Assembly: GCF_002024505.1 (NCBI RefSeq)
Contig: NZ_CP019402.1
Coordinates: forward strand, 2,976,001 to 3,040,000
DNA length: 64,000 nucleotides
Direction of reading: 5' to 3'
Source: Plantibacter flavus
Lineage (GTDB): Bacteria > Actinomycetota > Actinomycetes > Actinomycetales > Microbacteriaceae
The notes beneath the pieces are model-generated. The model did not search any database. It worked only from the letters and a program-made list of their open reading frames with translations, and was not told the DNA's origin. Position numbers and translations under genes: made by a program. Position 1 is the stretch's first letter. Every line of letters starts with the position of its first letter. Positions 8,760 through 16,868 of the stretch are shown here, in pieces.

Positions 8760-10031
8760 ATGACCGAGACCACGCTCAGCGCGATCCGCGCAAGCGACGA
8801 ATACGCCGCGCGTCTCGCGGAGTTCTCGGATGAATGGGCGGACCTCCACCGCCAGCAGGCCGTCCTCGACGCACGCAAGGCGCGTCTCCTGGCCCGCTCC
8901 GCTGCCTACGCGGACGCTTTCGCCGACGCCACCGTCCCTGCGATCTTCCCGCCGGCCGAACGCCAGGCCCTGTCCCGTCGCTCCACCTGTGCGGCCCTCG
9001 CGATGGCGACCCGGATCCCGGAGCGGACGATCCAGCGTGCGACCAACGACGCCGAGCGCCTCGTGAACGACGCACCGGCGGTGCTGGCGTCGCTCGAGGC
9101 GGGCCGTATCTCGGCGAGGCATGCACAGGTGATCACGGACCAGCTCTGCGACGTCCCTGCCGCTGGCCGGGCGGTGTTCCTCGAGCAGGTGCTGCCGGTC
9201 GCCGAAGGCGCGACCGTCTCGTACCTCCGGCAACGCGCCCGCGTCCTGCGCGAGCGCCTCCATCCGGAATCGATCACCGCCCGAGCGGTCCGCTCTGAGG
9301 CCGACCGTCGGGTTGAGTTCGAGCCGGCCGCCGACGGCATGGCCTGGGTGCACCTGTTCACCACCGCGCCGATCGCGCAGGGCATCATCGAGCGGGTCGA
9401 AGCGGCCGCCGCGGAGGCACGCCAGGCCGGCGACGCTCGCACCTGCGGACAACTGCAGGCCGACGCCCTCGCGGCGCTCGCACTGACCGGTGTGACCCCG
9501 GAGGACGTCGCATCGAACCCGGTGCTCCCGCATCCGATCGAGGTCCAGGAGCACATCAAGCCGACCGTGCAGATCACGGTCCCGGCGCTCACGATGGCCG
9601 GTGTCTCAGAGGCCCCTGCCACGCTGGACGGCTACGGACCCATCGACCCCGAGACCGCCGCACGCATCGCGGTGAACGCACCGAGCTTCACCCGGATCCT
9701 GGTTCAGCCGGAAACGGGTGCGGTCCTTTCCGTCGGCCGCAGTCAGTACCGCGTTCCGGCCGACCTGCAACGCGCGGTCCGGCTTCGGGACAGCACCTGT
9801 CGGGCACCGGGCTGCGGCAGACGGGCCAGAGCGTGCGATCTCGATCATTCGGTCGCGTGGGAGGACGGAGGGGCGACAGATGTCGGGAACCTCGCCTGCC
9901 TGTGTCGGCATCACCATCGCATGAAACATCTCCCCGGCTGGAACCTCGACCACAAACCGGGCGGCGTCCTCGAGTGGACGACACCCGACGGCAAACACCA
10001 CCAGACGGAACTAGACCCCGCCCCGTTCTGA
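8760..10031 (+). CDS. DUF222 / HNH endonuclease domain protein
   Basis: 423-residue protein of the actinobacterial DUF222-HNH family (13E12-like repeat proteins). The N-terminal two thirds are helical DUF222 (for example RQRARVLRERLHPE); the C-terminus has an HNH nuclease module with zinc-binding cysteines (RDSTCRAPGCGRRARACDLDHSVAWEDGG, then CLCRHHHRMKH). The ATG chosen begins MTETTLSAIR; a longer version would start in repeat-like DNA. Family function is unsettled; it occurs in many copies per genome and is often near small repeats, as here on both sides. No partner genes are seen. Confidence 0.88.
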   Translation: MTETTLSAIRASDEYAARLAEFSDEWADLHRQQAVLDARKARLLARSAAYADAFADATVPAIFPPAERQALSRRSTCAALAMATRIPERTIQRATNDAERLVNDAPAVLASLEAGRISARHAQVITDQLCDVPAAGRAVFLEQVLPVAEGATVSYLRQRARVLRERLHPESITARAVRSEADRRVEFEPAADGMAWVHLFTTAPIAQGIIERVEAAAAEARQAGDARTCGQLQADALAALALTGVTPEDVASNPVLPHPIEVQEHIKPTVQITVPALTMAGVSEAPATLDGYGPIDPETAARIAVNAPSFTRILVQPETGAVLSVGRSQYRVPADLQRAVRLRDSTCRAPGCGRRARACDLDHSVAWEDGGATDVGNLACLCRHHHRMKHLPGWNLDHKPGGVLEWTTPDGKHHQTELDPAPF

Positions 10032-10039
10032 CCCCGCCG

Positions 10040-10128
10040 ACGAAGGCTCCTTCGTGGGCACTTCGACAAGCTCAGTGACCGGAGGAGGTTCAGCCGGAAC
10101 GTCTCGGTCCCTGAGCCTGTCGAAGGGC
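10040..10128. repeat. Inverted repeat pair of the CTTCGACA..GCTCAG type plus small hairpin
   Basis: ACGAAGG-CT-CCTTCGT forms a small hairpin at 10040-10055. Then GGGCACTTCGACAAGCTCAG (from 10057) and its imperfect inverse CTGAGCCTGTCGAAGGGC (10111-10128) face each other across about 35 bases. Together with the copy at 8670 these bracket the HNH gene. The structure could act as a terminator or be a mobile REP-like element. Confidence 0.7.
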
Positions 10129-10220
10129 AGTCGGGTAGGGACACCTCGGCGAGCGGAAGCATTCCACGCGGGGCACTTCCGGTCCCGCCGCCGGCCAGAG
10201 CGCACACCGAACCGTGTCTC

Positions 10221-10234
10221 GGAAAACGCTTGCC
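10221..10234. promoter_or_regulatory. Possible LacI-family operator before the BNR gene
   Basis: GGAAAACGCTTGCC is an imperfect 14-base palindrome with a central CG, the form of LacI/CcpA-type operators. It lies 54 bases upstream of the ATG of the BNR-repeat gene. No LacI gene is adjacent, so the assignment is weak. Confidence 0.25.
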
Positions 10235-10287
10235 GGGCGCACGCTCGCACCGGTAACCTCGTCCGGAACCCCACCCGGAAGGTCGCG

Positions 10288-11631
10288 ATGCTGCGCCGAA
10301 ACGACACCTCCACCACGCCGATGGTCGTCAATGACAACGCCGCCTGGTGTTGGTTCCAGGACGAGCGCGCACTCGTCGATCCAACGTCGAACCTGCTCGT
10401 CGTCGGCTCGATCGCGTCAACGGGCGGCGTCGACGGCGAGCAGCGCGGCGGCAACGTCGAGGTCACCGTCGTCGACCTCACCACCGGCACCGCCGACATC
10501 GTCGTCCTGCACGCACTCCTCGAGTCCGACGACCACGATGTCCCGGCTCTCTGGCGGCGGCGCGACGGGCGCTGGCTCGCGATGTACACCCGCCACAAGA
10601 CCGACGACCTCACCCGCTGGCGCATCAGCGAACCGGATGACCCACGCCACTGGGGGCCCGAGCACACGTTCGACTGGAGCGCCCAGACCGGTGGACTCGG
10701 CGTGACCTACTCGAACCTCCACGAACTCGACGGCCGCCTGTACTGCTTCGCCCGCGCCGTCAACGACGACCAGTGCGCGCTCGTGTCGGACGACGACGGC
10801 GACACCTGGAACTACGCCGGCAAGGTCTTCACACGGCCGAAGGTCGGTTACGTCAACGGCTACACGCGCTACGTCTCCTCCCCCGGTCGCATCGACCTGA
10901 TCACCACCGACCACCACCCGCGCGACTACGACAACAGCGTCTACCACGGCTTCCTCGACGCCGACGGGCTCCACCGGACTGACGGCGCCGTCGTCGACCC
11001 GCATCCGTTGCGTGGCGACGCACCCTCGCAGGTCGAGCTCACCACCCTCGTCGCCGCCGGCTCACGAATGCCCGACGGCGGCACCTGGGCCGGCGACCGA
11101 CTCTCCCACTGCTGGACCGTCGACGTGCGACGAGCCCCCGACGGCACCGTGGCCGCCGTCGTCTCCGCCCGCGCCGACGACGGACCAGCGCATCCGGACG
11201 AGGCGACCGAACGCCTCCGGCCCGTCCTGGACCACCGGTTCCTGTTCGCCCGCCTCACGCCCGGCGGCTCCTGGCAGGTGCACCCGCTCGCCCTCGCCGG
11301 CCCCGGCCTCCTCCCGCACGAACAGGACTACACCGGACTCGCCGCCATCGACCCGGACGACCTCGACTCGCTCTACGTCTCGACGCCGATCGATCCGCGG
11401 AACGACCAGCCGCTCGCCCACCACGAGATCTTCCACGGTCGCACCGGCGACGGCGGAGCGACCTGGATGTGGACGCCGCTCACGGAGGACTCGGACGTCG
11501 ACAACCTGCGTCCGATCGTCGCACCCGGTGGCCCCTCGACGGTCTCGCTCCTCTGGTTCCGCGGGGACATGGCGAGCTCGCAGGACTACCGGTGCGAGGC
11601 CGTCCTGCTCAGGCTGCCACGCACCGAGTGA
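10288..11631 (+). CDS. BNR-repeat (sialidase-fold) protein, putative glycan-active enzyme
   Basis: 447-residue protein matching the BNR_4 style of six-bladed propellers. Asp-box-like motifs are visible (SDDDGDTWNYAG and DGGATWMWTP). Aromatic-rich N-terminus (NDNAAWCWFQDERALV) and the RYVSSPGRIDLITTDHHPRDYDN stretch are typical of uncharacterised BNR proteins found near polysaccharide lyases. No signal peptide, so it should be cytosolic. The start is the ATG after GGAAGGTCGCG. It stands alone between the HNH gene and a convergent GNAT gene. The reaction is not known; activity on uronate or rhamnose glycans is only a guess from relatives. Confidence 0.75.
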   Translation: MLRRNDTSTTPMVVNDNAAWCWFQDERALVDPTSNLLVVGSIASTGGVDGEQRGGNVEVTVVDLTTGTADIVVLHALLESDDHDVPALWRRRDGRWLAMYTRHKTDDLTRWRISEPDDPRHWGPEHTFDWSAQTGGLGVTYSNLHELDGRLYCFARAVNDDQCALVSDDDGDTWNYAGKVFTRPKVGYVNGYTRYVSSPGRIDLITTDHHPRDYDNSVYHGFLDADGLHRTDGAVVDPHPLRGDAPSQVELTTLVAAGSRMPDGGTWAGDRLSHCWTVDVRRAPDGTVAAVVSARADDGPAHPDEATERLRPVLDHRFLFARLTPGGSWQVHPLALAGPGLLPHEQDYTGLAAIDPDDLDSLYVSTPIDPRNDQPLAHHEIFHGRTGDGGATWMWTPLTEDSDVDNLRPIVAPGGPSTVSLLWFRGDMASSQDYRCEAVLLRLPRTE

Positions 11632-11712
11632 CGACCGGTCGCTCGAGCCAGGAGACCTCGCCACTGAAGTCCGGATGCTCCCGGAGCTCGGTCCGGACGA
11701 ACGGCCAGCTCA
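11629..11712 (-). pseudogene. Decayed C-terminal fragment of a GNAT gene (tandem duplicate)
   Basis: About 84 bases that repeat, with an offset of 91, the 3' end of the intact GNAT gene next to it. On the minus strand it reads WPFVRTELREHPDFSGEVSW, against CPFIQAYLRKHPDFRGEVSW in the intact gene. There is no stop codon at the matching place and nothing of the rest of the gene. The duplicate begins at the stop codon of the BNR gene. It is a relic of tandem duplication or of a lost paralogue. Confidence 0.7.
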
Positions 11713-11729
11713 CGCCGGATGACGACCGG

Positions 11730-12041
11730 TCACTCCGGCCAGGACACCTCGCCCCTGAAGTCGGGATGCTTCCGGAGATACGCCTGGATGAAGGGGCAGT
11801 ACGGGACGATCGTCAGTCCTCGCTCGACCGCATCGTCGAGTGCCGCGGCGGCGAGGACGCTGCCGAGCCCCTGCCCGCCGAAGTCCGGATCGATCTCGGT
11901 GTGGGTGAAGAGGACGCGACCGGGCTCCTCCCGGTACCCGGCGATCCCGGCGACGCGCTCCCCCACCTGGATCTCGTACTCGTGGCTGTCATCGTTGCGG
12001 ACGACCTGCGGGCCGTCCTCGGGTGTGCTCGATGTCGACAT
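11730..12041 (-). CDS. GNAT-like small N-acetyltransferase (YjdJ type)
   Basis: 103-residue protein of the small GNAT family. The acetyl-CoA loop region is seen in IDPDFGGQGLGSVL, preceded by a beta strand with VLFTHTEI, and the C-terminus has the typical VPYCPFIQAYLRKHPDF. Such proteins often acetylate small amines; the substrate is unknown. The ATG at MSTSSTPED follows GGAAGGGAG with 5-base spacing, which is better than the upstream alternative start. Convergent with the BNR gene; its own tail has been duplicated downstream. Confidence 0.85.
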   Translation of the reverse strand: MSTSSTPEDGPQVVRNDDSHEYEIQVGERVAGIAGYREEPGRVLFTHTEIDPDFGGQGLGSVLAAAALDDAVERGLTIVPYCPFIQAYLRKHPDFRGEVSWPE

Positions 12042-12116
12042 CGGGGCTCCCTTCCGTTCGTTCCCCACTGTACGTCGAGCGATCCGTCATGTGCTGTTTA
12101 CGCAGGGGCCGATTCC

Positions 12117-12154
12117 GCAACGTGCCGGAAACACGCGCACAGGCCATCGGAAAC
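12117..12154 (+). promoter_or_regulatory. GlnR-like box upstream of the ammonium transporter
   Basis: GCAAC, six bases, GAAAC (12117-12132) fits the a-site of the GlnR consensus GTNAC-n6-GAAAC. A second GAAAC starts exactly 22 bases after the first (12150-12154), the period of tandem GlnR sites; the upstream half of that second site is not conserved. Lies 66-103 bases before the amt start codon. Confidence 0.45.
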
Positions 12155-12219
12155 ACGCCGGTGTCACGCTGGGCGCACCCGACGCGCTCCAGCCGCGTCC
12201 CTGCGGAGAGGCACCTCGA

Positions 12220-13488
12220 ATGGATCAAGGAAACACAGCGTTCATCCTGATATCAGCGGCACTCGTGCTGCTCATGACACCAGGGCTCGCGTTCTTCTAC
12301 GGCGGCCTGGTCAAGGCGAAGAGCGTCATCAGCATGATGATGATGAGCTTCGGCGCACTCGGCCTCATCGGCGTCCTCTGGGTGCTCTACGGGTACGCGA
12401 TCGCGTTCCCCGGCTCCGAAGGCACCGTCGCCCCCTGGGCGATCGACACGGGGAACATCGGCCTGACCGCCGCCCTCGAGACGCCTGAGGGAGCGGCCTA
12501 CCCGCCACTCGCCTTCGTCGCCTTCCAGGCCACCTTCGCGATCATCACCGTCGCCCTCGTCTCCGGCGCCATCGCCGACCGCGCGAAGTTCGGCTCCTGG
12601 ATGATCTTCGCCGGCATCTGGGCGACCGTCGTCTACTTCCCCGTCGCGAGCTGGGTGTTCAACTTCGGCCTCGCCGACGACGGCAGCTTCGCGTACGGCG
12701 GTTGGATCACGCACGGCCTGCAGGACGTCTTCGGCGTCGGCGTCATCGACTTCGCCGGTGGCACCGCGGTCCACATCAACGCCGGTGCTGCAGCCCTCGC
12801 CCTCGCGCTCGTCCTCGGCCGCCGCGTCGGGTTCAAGAAGGGCGTCCACGTCCCCCACAACCCGCCGTTCGTGCTCCTCGGCGCCGGTCTGCTCTGGTTC
12901 GGCTGGTTCGGCTTCAACGCCGGTTCGGAACTGGCGGCCGACGGCACCGCTGCACTCGTGTTCGTCAACACCATCGCGGCGCCGGCCGCAGCCCTGCTCG
13001 CCTGGCTCATCGTCGAGAAGATCAAGGACGGCAAGCCGACCTCTGTCGGTGCCGCATCGGGTGCCGTCGCCGGTCTCGTCGCGATCACCCCGGCGTGTGG
13101 TTCGCTGCACCCGATCTGGGCCATCGTCCTCGGCCTCGTGGCCGGTGTCGTGTGCGCCCTCGCCATCGAACTGAAGTTCAAGCTCGGCTTCGACGACTCG
13201 CTCGACGTCGTGGGTATCCACCTCGTCGGTGGCCTCATCGGAACCCTGTACCTCGGCTTCTTCGCCAACGGCACCGGCCTCTTCATGGGTGGTGACGCTT
13301 CGCAGCTGCTCGTCCAGGCGATCGCCGCGTTCGCCGTCCTCATCTACTCCTTCGTGCTCGCCTTCATCATCGGCTTCGCGATCGAGAAGACGATCGGCTT
13401 CCGCGTGAAGAACGAGGACGAGATCGCCGGCATCGACACCGTGGTCCACGGTGAAGAGGGGTATGTCCTGGTCGACACCAAGGCCTGA
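12220..13488 (+). CDS. amt: Ammonium transporter (Amt family)
   Basis: 422-residue membrane protein that conducts ammonium/ammonia into the cell. Eleven hydrophobic helices are expected; landmarks are FFYGGLVKAKS in the second half of helix 1, the pore-lining histidines in TAVHINAGAAA and DVVGIHLVGG, and the signature FGWFGFNAGSELAADG. Start ATG follows GGAGAGGCACCTCGA. The C-terminal tail ends DTKA and carries the usual cytoplasmic segment. No glnB/glnK gene follows in the window, whereas many actinobacteria have one. A GlnR-like box upstream suggests nitrogen control. Confidence 0.96.
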   Translation: MDQGNTAFILISAALVLLMTPGLAFFYGGLVKAKSVISMMMMSFGALGLIGVLWVLYGYAIAFPGSEGTVAPWAIDTGNIGLTAALETPEGAAYPPLAFVAFQATFAIITVALVSGAIADRAKFGSWMIFAGIWATVVYFPVASWVFNFGLADDGSFAYGGWITHGLQDVFGVGVIDFAGGTAVHINAGAAALALALVLGRRVGFKKGVHVPHNPPFVLLGAGLLWFGWFGFNAGSELAADGTAALVFVNTIAAPAAALLAWLIVEKIKDGKPTSVGAASGAVAGLVAITPACGSLHPIWAIVLGLVAGVVCALAIELKFKLGFDDSLDVVGIHLVGGLIGTLYLGFFANGTGLFMGGDASQLLVQAIAAFAVLIYSFVLAFIIGFAIEKTIGFRVKNEDEIAGIDTVVHGEEGYVLVDTKA

Positions 13489-13534
13489 TCCACCGGCCTG
13501 AACGACCTGCCCGACCCGACCCGACGAGGACGAG

Positions 13535-14158
13535 ATGCGCGGAGCAGCTGGACCCGAACCGGCTGCCACCCCCGCTCATCTCGTCCTCGTCGACGTCGCG
13601 TCACGACCACCGGCCGACCCGGGCCCGCCCCGGCTCGTCCGGTTCGCCGACCTCGTCCGGCAACCACTCGACCGTGGCCGTGGCAGCGTGCGAGACGTCT
13701 GGACGAGCACCGACGTCGACCGCCGCATCCGCTGGCGACTGCAGGTCGTCGAGCTCCGTGACGCCGCCGGACTCATCGCCGCTCCCGACGACATGAACCA
13801 CGCGATCGTCGGCTTCGCCGGCCCACAAGTCGCGGTCCGCGCGGGCGGGAACGAGCTGAACGGCCCCAGACGCATCCTGCACCGCGACGAGGTCCTGACG
13901 GTCCGCGAAGCCTCGGTGCGCCTCTCGAGACCACGGCTCCGGGCCTCGGGGTCGAGCTCGATGATCCTGCTGAGCTACAGCACCTCGGAGGACCCGCCGA
14001 CGCTGAGCTTCGAGCAGCCGGACGCCGCGCACGATCCCGCCGACGGCCTGCGGATCACCCTCGCCCTGCGCGGTCCGATCCGGCGCGGCGAGGGCGAGGT
14101 CCCACAGGGTGCCGCCCTCGTCTCCGCTCCCCTCGCGGTTCCGCCGCGCTATCGCTGA
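13535..14158 (+). CDS. Hypothetical protein
   Basis: 207-residue protein not recognised. It is proline- and arginine-rich at the start and contains no signal peptide or membrane helix; beta-rich stretches such as RRIRWRLQVVELRDAAGL and SSSMILLSYSTSEDPP suggest a soluble sandwich fold. Codon use has the strong GC third-position bias of neighbouring genes, which supports it over the overlapping reading frames on the other strand. A GAGGACG sequence precedes the ATG. Its end overlaps the convergent DUF3592 gene by 10 bases. Confidence 0.6.
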   Translation: MRGAAGPEPAATPAHLVLVDVASRPPADPGPPRLVRFADLVRQPLDRGRGSVRDVWTSTDVDRRIRWRLQVVELRDAAGLIAAPDDMNHAIVGFAGPQVAVRAGGNELNGPRRILHRDEVLTVREASVRLSRPRLRASGSSSMILLSYSTSEDPPTLSFEQPDAAHDPADGLRITLALRGPIRRGEGEVPQGAALVSAPLAVPPRYR

Positions 14159-14667
14159 CCGGCGGCAGCCTGGATCGCCGCACGGCGCGCCTGGGCACGC
14201 TCCGACCTGCCACGGGCGGCCATCACCAGCATCATGACGCCTGTCCCCCCGAGGATGACGGTGAAGACCGCTCCGAGGCCCGTCATCCACTCGCCCTCGC
14301 CCCCATAGCCCTCGACGACCGCCGCACCCGGGTCTGTCGCCCGGTACACGATCACGACCTCGTCGCCGACGGACGGCCGGTCGCTGATGTCCCAGGACTC
14401 CCACACCGAGTGCACGACGTCATCGGTGGACCGGTAGTCGACCCGGAAATCCAGGTCGGAGGCCTCGACACCGTCCTGCACTTCGGTGATCGTGCCGGTG
14501 GTGCGCGTCCCCGTCTCCAGCAACTGGTCGTCCGCAAGCCGGAGGCCGACGCCGATCGCGATCATCACCGGACCGACGAGGAGCATGCCCAGGATCAGCG
14601 CGACGACGCCGAGACGGTTGCGGGTGGGATGCGACGCCGCGGCGGCAGGTTGCTTCTGGAGGTCCAC
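14149..14667 (-). CDS. DUF3592 family membrane protein
   Basis: 172-residue protein with a membrane helix near residues 20-42, an extracytoplasmic beta domain (TTGTITEVQDGVEASDLDFRVDYRSTDD, then VGDEVVIVYRATDPGAA) and a second helix at about 130-150, followed by a basic tail. This is the DUF3592 layout. GTG start. Function unknown. Stands alone, convergent with the preceding hypothetical gene. Confidence 0.78.
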   Translation of the reverse strand: MDLQKQPAAAASHPTRNRLGVVALILGMLLVGPVMIAIGVGLRLADDQLLETGTRTTGTITEVQDGVEASDLDFRVDYRSTDDVVHSVWESWDISDRPSVGDEVVIVYRATDPGAAVVEGYGGEGEWMTGLGAVFTVILGGTGVMMLVMAARGRSERAQARRAAIQAAAGQR

Positions 14668-14691
14668 CCGCCCATCTCAACACACGAGCGG

Positions 14692-15192
14692 TCAGGCCGA
14701 CGCCTCCGACGCACCGGTCCGGCCGTCGGCGAACCGCTGTCGCGCGTGCTGCTGCCGCGACCCGACGGGCACCGCCTCGGTCGCCGCCGGGAGCCCCATG
14801 GACGGGGTCGACACGTAGATGCTCTCGGCGCGATCGACGAGGAACGTCTCGTGCCAGACGCCGACGGCCTTCGGCGCGGACCGGGCACGCTTGTTGAAGC
14901 GCGACCAGGCGGGCCGATGGGCGGAGGCCGGAGCCGACGCGTAGGCGTAGAGCTTGTCGATCGACGACCAGTACTGGACGAGGTACGGGCCGCTGGAACC
15001 GAGCAGGATGTGCGAACCGAGGAGCCCGGACTCCGGGTCGGACATGAGCTCCTGCAGCATGCGCGGCATGTCACCGAAGATCGGGAGCCACTTGTCCACC
15101 CGCCACCACTGGTTGATGGTCATTCCGATGTGGAACACGACGAGCTCACCCTCGTGACGATGGGTGATTCGGCCGACGACGACGCGTGACAT
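14692..15192 (-). CDS. DUF4188 domain protein
   Basis: 166-residue soluble protein of the DUF4188 family, recognised by VVFHIGMTINQWWRVDKWLPIF, the PYLVQYWSSIDKLYAYA core and GVWHETFLV. The fold is a ferredoxin-like barrel related to monooxygenase-type proteins; no reaction is known. AGGAG lies 6 bases before the ATG. It is divergent from a MerR regulator with two operator-like palindromes between, so it is very likely the target of that regulator. Confidence 0.83.
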   Translation of the reverse strand: MSRVVVGRITHRHEGELVVFHIGMTINQWWRVDKWLPIFGDMPRMLQELMSDPESGLLGSHILLGSSGPYLVQYWSSIDKLYAYASAPASAHRPAWSRFNKRARSAPKAVGVWHETFLVDRAESIYVSTPSMGLPAATEAVPVGSRQQHARQRFADGRTGASEASA

Positions 15193-15207
15193 AGACTGCT
15201 CCTGTTC

Positions 15208-15245
15208 GATAGTGACGCTATCCAAGTTGGATAGTAGCACTATCC
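15208..15245. promoter_or_regulatory. Tandem MerR-type operators in the DUF4188/merR divergon
   Basis: Two related palindromes: GATAGTGACGCTATC (15208-15222) and GGATAGTAGCACTATCC (15229-15245), centres 22 bases apart, that is two helical turns. They fill most of the 69-base gap between the divergent start codons. Both share ATAGT and CTATC arms, which indicates binding of the same dimeric protein, presumably the adjacent MerR regulator. Confidence 0.7.
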
Positions 15246-15261
15246 AGACGAGGGGGACAGG

Positions 15262-15894
15262 ATGAGGATCTCGGAACTCGCGGCGGTGTCCGAGGTGCCG
15301 GTGGCGACCATCAAGTACTACCTGCGCGAGCAACTCCTCCCCGAGGGCGAGCGCACCTCGGCGACCCAGGCGAGTTACGGCGACGCACACGTGTCCCGGC
15401 TCCGCGTGATCCGCGCGCTGCTCACCGCCGGCGTGAGCATCGCGGAGACCCGCAACGTCGTCGCCGCGCTCGACTCGCCGCCGGCGGGCCCCTACGACCT
15501 CCTCGGCGTCGCCCACACCGCCGTCACCCCGCGCCCGAGCGGTCCGGTCGACACCACCCGCGCACTGGAGCTCTACGAACGACTCGGCGGGATCGAGGCG
15601 CAGTGCGACCCCGGACTCCTCGCCGGCCTGGCCGGGGCCCTGGATACCCTGGAACGAGCGGGCTTCACCGTGCCACCCACGGTCCTCGACCGCTACGTCG
15701 TCGCAGCGCGCCGCATCGCCGAAGCCGAGATCGACGGCATCCCGGCGGACTCTCCCGAGCTCGCGGTGCAGTACATCGTGCTCGGCACCGTGCTCACCGA
15801 ACCGCTGATCCTCGCCCTCCGTCGGGCGGCCCAGCAGGTGGTGTCGTCGGAGCGCTTCGCCGGGACGGAAGCCCCGGCGTCCCAGCCGTCCTGA
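15262..15894 (+). CDS. MerR-family transcriptional regulator
   Basis: 210-residue regulator. The N-terminal winged helix is complete (MRISELAAVSEVPVATIKYYLRE, then RLRVIRALLTAGVSIAETRNVV, residues 1-70). The C-terminal 130 residues are helical and do not resemble the short metal-binding tail of classic MerR, so it probably senses an organic ligand. GGGGGACAGG precedes the ATG. Divergent from the DUF4188 gene, with paired operators between. Ends 19 bases from the convergent kinase gene. Confidence 0.9.
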   Translation: MRISELAAVSEVPVATIKYYLREQLLPEGERTSATQASYGDAHVSRLRVIRALLTAGVSIAETRNVVAALDSPPAGPYDLLGVAHTAVTPRPSGPVDTTRALELYERLGGIEAQCDPGLLAGLAGALDTLERAGFTVPPTVLDRYVVAARRIAEAEIDGIPADSPELAVQYIVLGTVLTEPLILALRRAAQQVVSSERFAGTEAPASQPS

Positions 15895-15913
15895 CGCTCA
15901 GGCCCCCAGCGCC

Positions 15914-16831
15914 TCAGGCGTCGAGTTCCGCCGAGGTGGGCGGGTTCGCTCCCGGCCGCGACACCGTGATGCTCGCGGCCCGCGCGGCGCGGTCGAGCAG
16001 CTGCTGCAGCACCTCGTCGGACACCCCACGAAGCCGTTCCTCGACCCCGGGCCCCGCGATACCGGCGGTCAGCAGTCCGTCGATCAGCGCACCCATGAAC
16101 GTGTCGCCGGCACCGACGGTGTCGGCCACCTGCACCCGCGGCGTCTCGATCTCGAGCACGGAACCGTCTCTGACCGCGACAGCCCCGTCACCACCCATCG
16201 TCACGACCACGAGTCCCGGCCCGGCCGCGACCCACTCCCGAGCGGCGTCGACCGGTGCCACACCGGGCAGCAGGAACGCGACGTCCTCGTCGCTCGCCTT
16301 CACGACGTGCGCGCGCGCGATGCAGTCGAGCGCCGCCTGACGGACGCGGGCCGCGTCGTCGATGAGCGACGGCCGGATGTTCGGGTCGTAGGTGATGAGC
16401 GCCGAGGGACGACGCGCCTCGACCAACTCGCGGAGGCGGTCGGCACTCGGCTCGAGGACCGAGGCGATCGAGCCGGTGTGGACGACGGCGGCGTCCGGCG
16501 CACCCGCGGCCTCCAGATCGAGCGAGAGGTCGAACTCGTAGGTGGCCGCGCCCTCGGCGTCGAGGGTCGCCTGCGCCGTGGACGTCCGGCCGGTCGGAGC
16601 GGACACGAGGGTCACCGCGGACGCGTCGAGCCAGGAGCGGATCGCCACGCCTCGCTCGTCGTCGCCCACATGGGTCACCAGGGCCGGGGCGCGGCCCAGC
16701 CGACCGAGGGTGATCCCGACGTTCGCCGGGCTGCCGCCGGGACTCTCCGCCTGCGTCCCGTCGAGCCGCCGGACGATGTCGATGAGGGTCTCGCCGGCGA
16801 TGAGGACGTCGGTCGTGGGGGCTGCGTGCAT
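15914..16831 (-). CDS. PfkB-family carbohydrate kinase, probable fructokinase
   Basis: 305-residue sugar kinase. PfkB signature 1 appears as GGSPANVGITLGRLG near residue 32 and signature 2 as DTVGAGDTFMGALIDG with the catalytic base Asp243. It would phosphorylate free fructose released in the cytosol. It is the second gene after LacI on the minus strand (37-base gap) and faces away from a fructan-type binding protein, permeases and GH32. The chosen ATG (MHAAPTTDVLIAGET) places the first strand at the N-terminus as is normal. Fructose as substrate is inferred from the locus. Confidence 0.9.
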   Translation of the reverse strand: MHAAPTTDVLIAGETLIDIVRRLDGTQAESPGGSPANVGITLGRLGRAPALVTHVGDDERGVAIRSWLDASAVTLVSAPTGRTSTAQATLDAEGAATYEFDLSLDLEAAGAPDAAVVHTGSIASVLEPSADRLRELVEARRPSALITYDPNIRPSLIDDAARVRQAALDCIARAHVVKASDEDVAFLLPGVAPVDAAREWVAAGPGLVVVTMGGDGAVAVRDGSVLEIETPRVQVADTVGAGDTFMGALIDGLLTAGIAGPGVEERLRGVSDEVLQQLLDRAARAASITVSRPGANPPTSAELDA

Positions 16832-16868
16832 GGCATCTCTCTCTGCTGGATCCGAGGGTCGGGTGGCG

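Noticed and set aside
13601..14404. Minus-strand frame across the hypothetical gene at 13535
   Set aside because: It covers most of the DUF3592 gene in a wrong frame, and third-position GC bias supports the plus-strand frame for 13535-14158.
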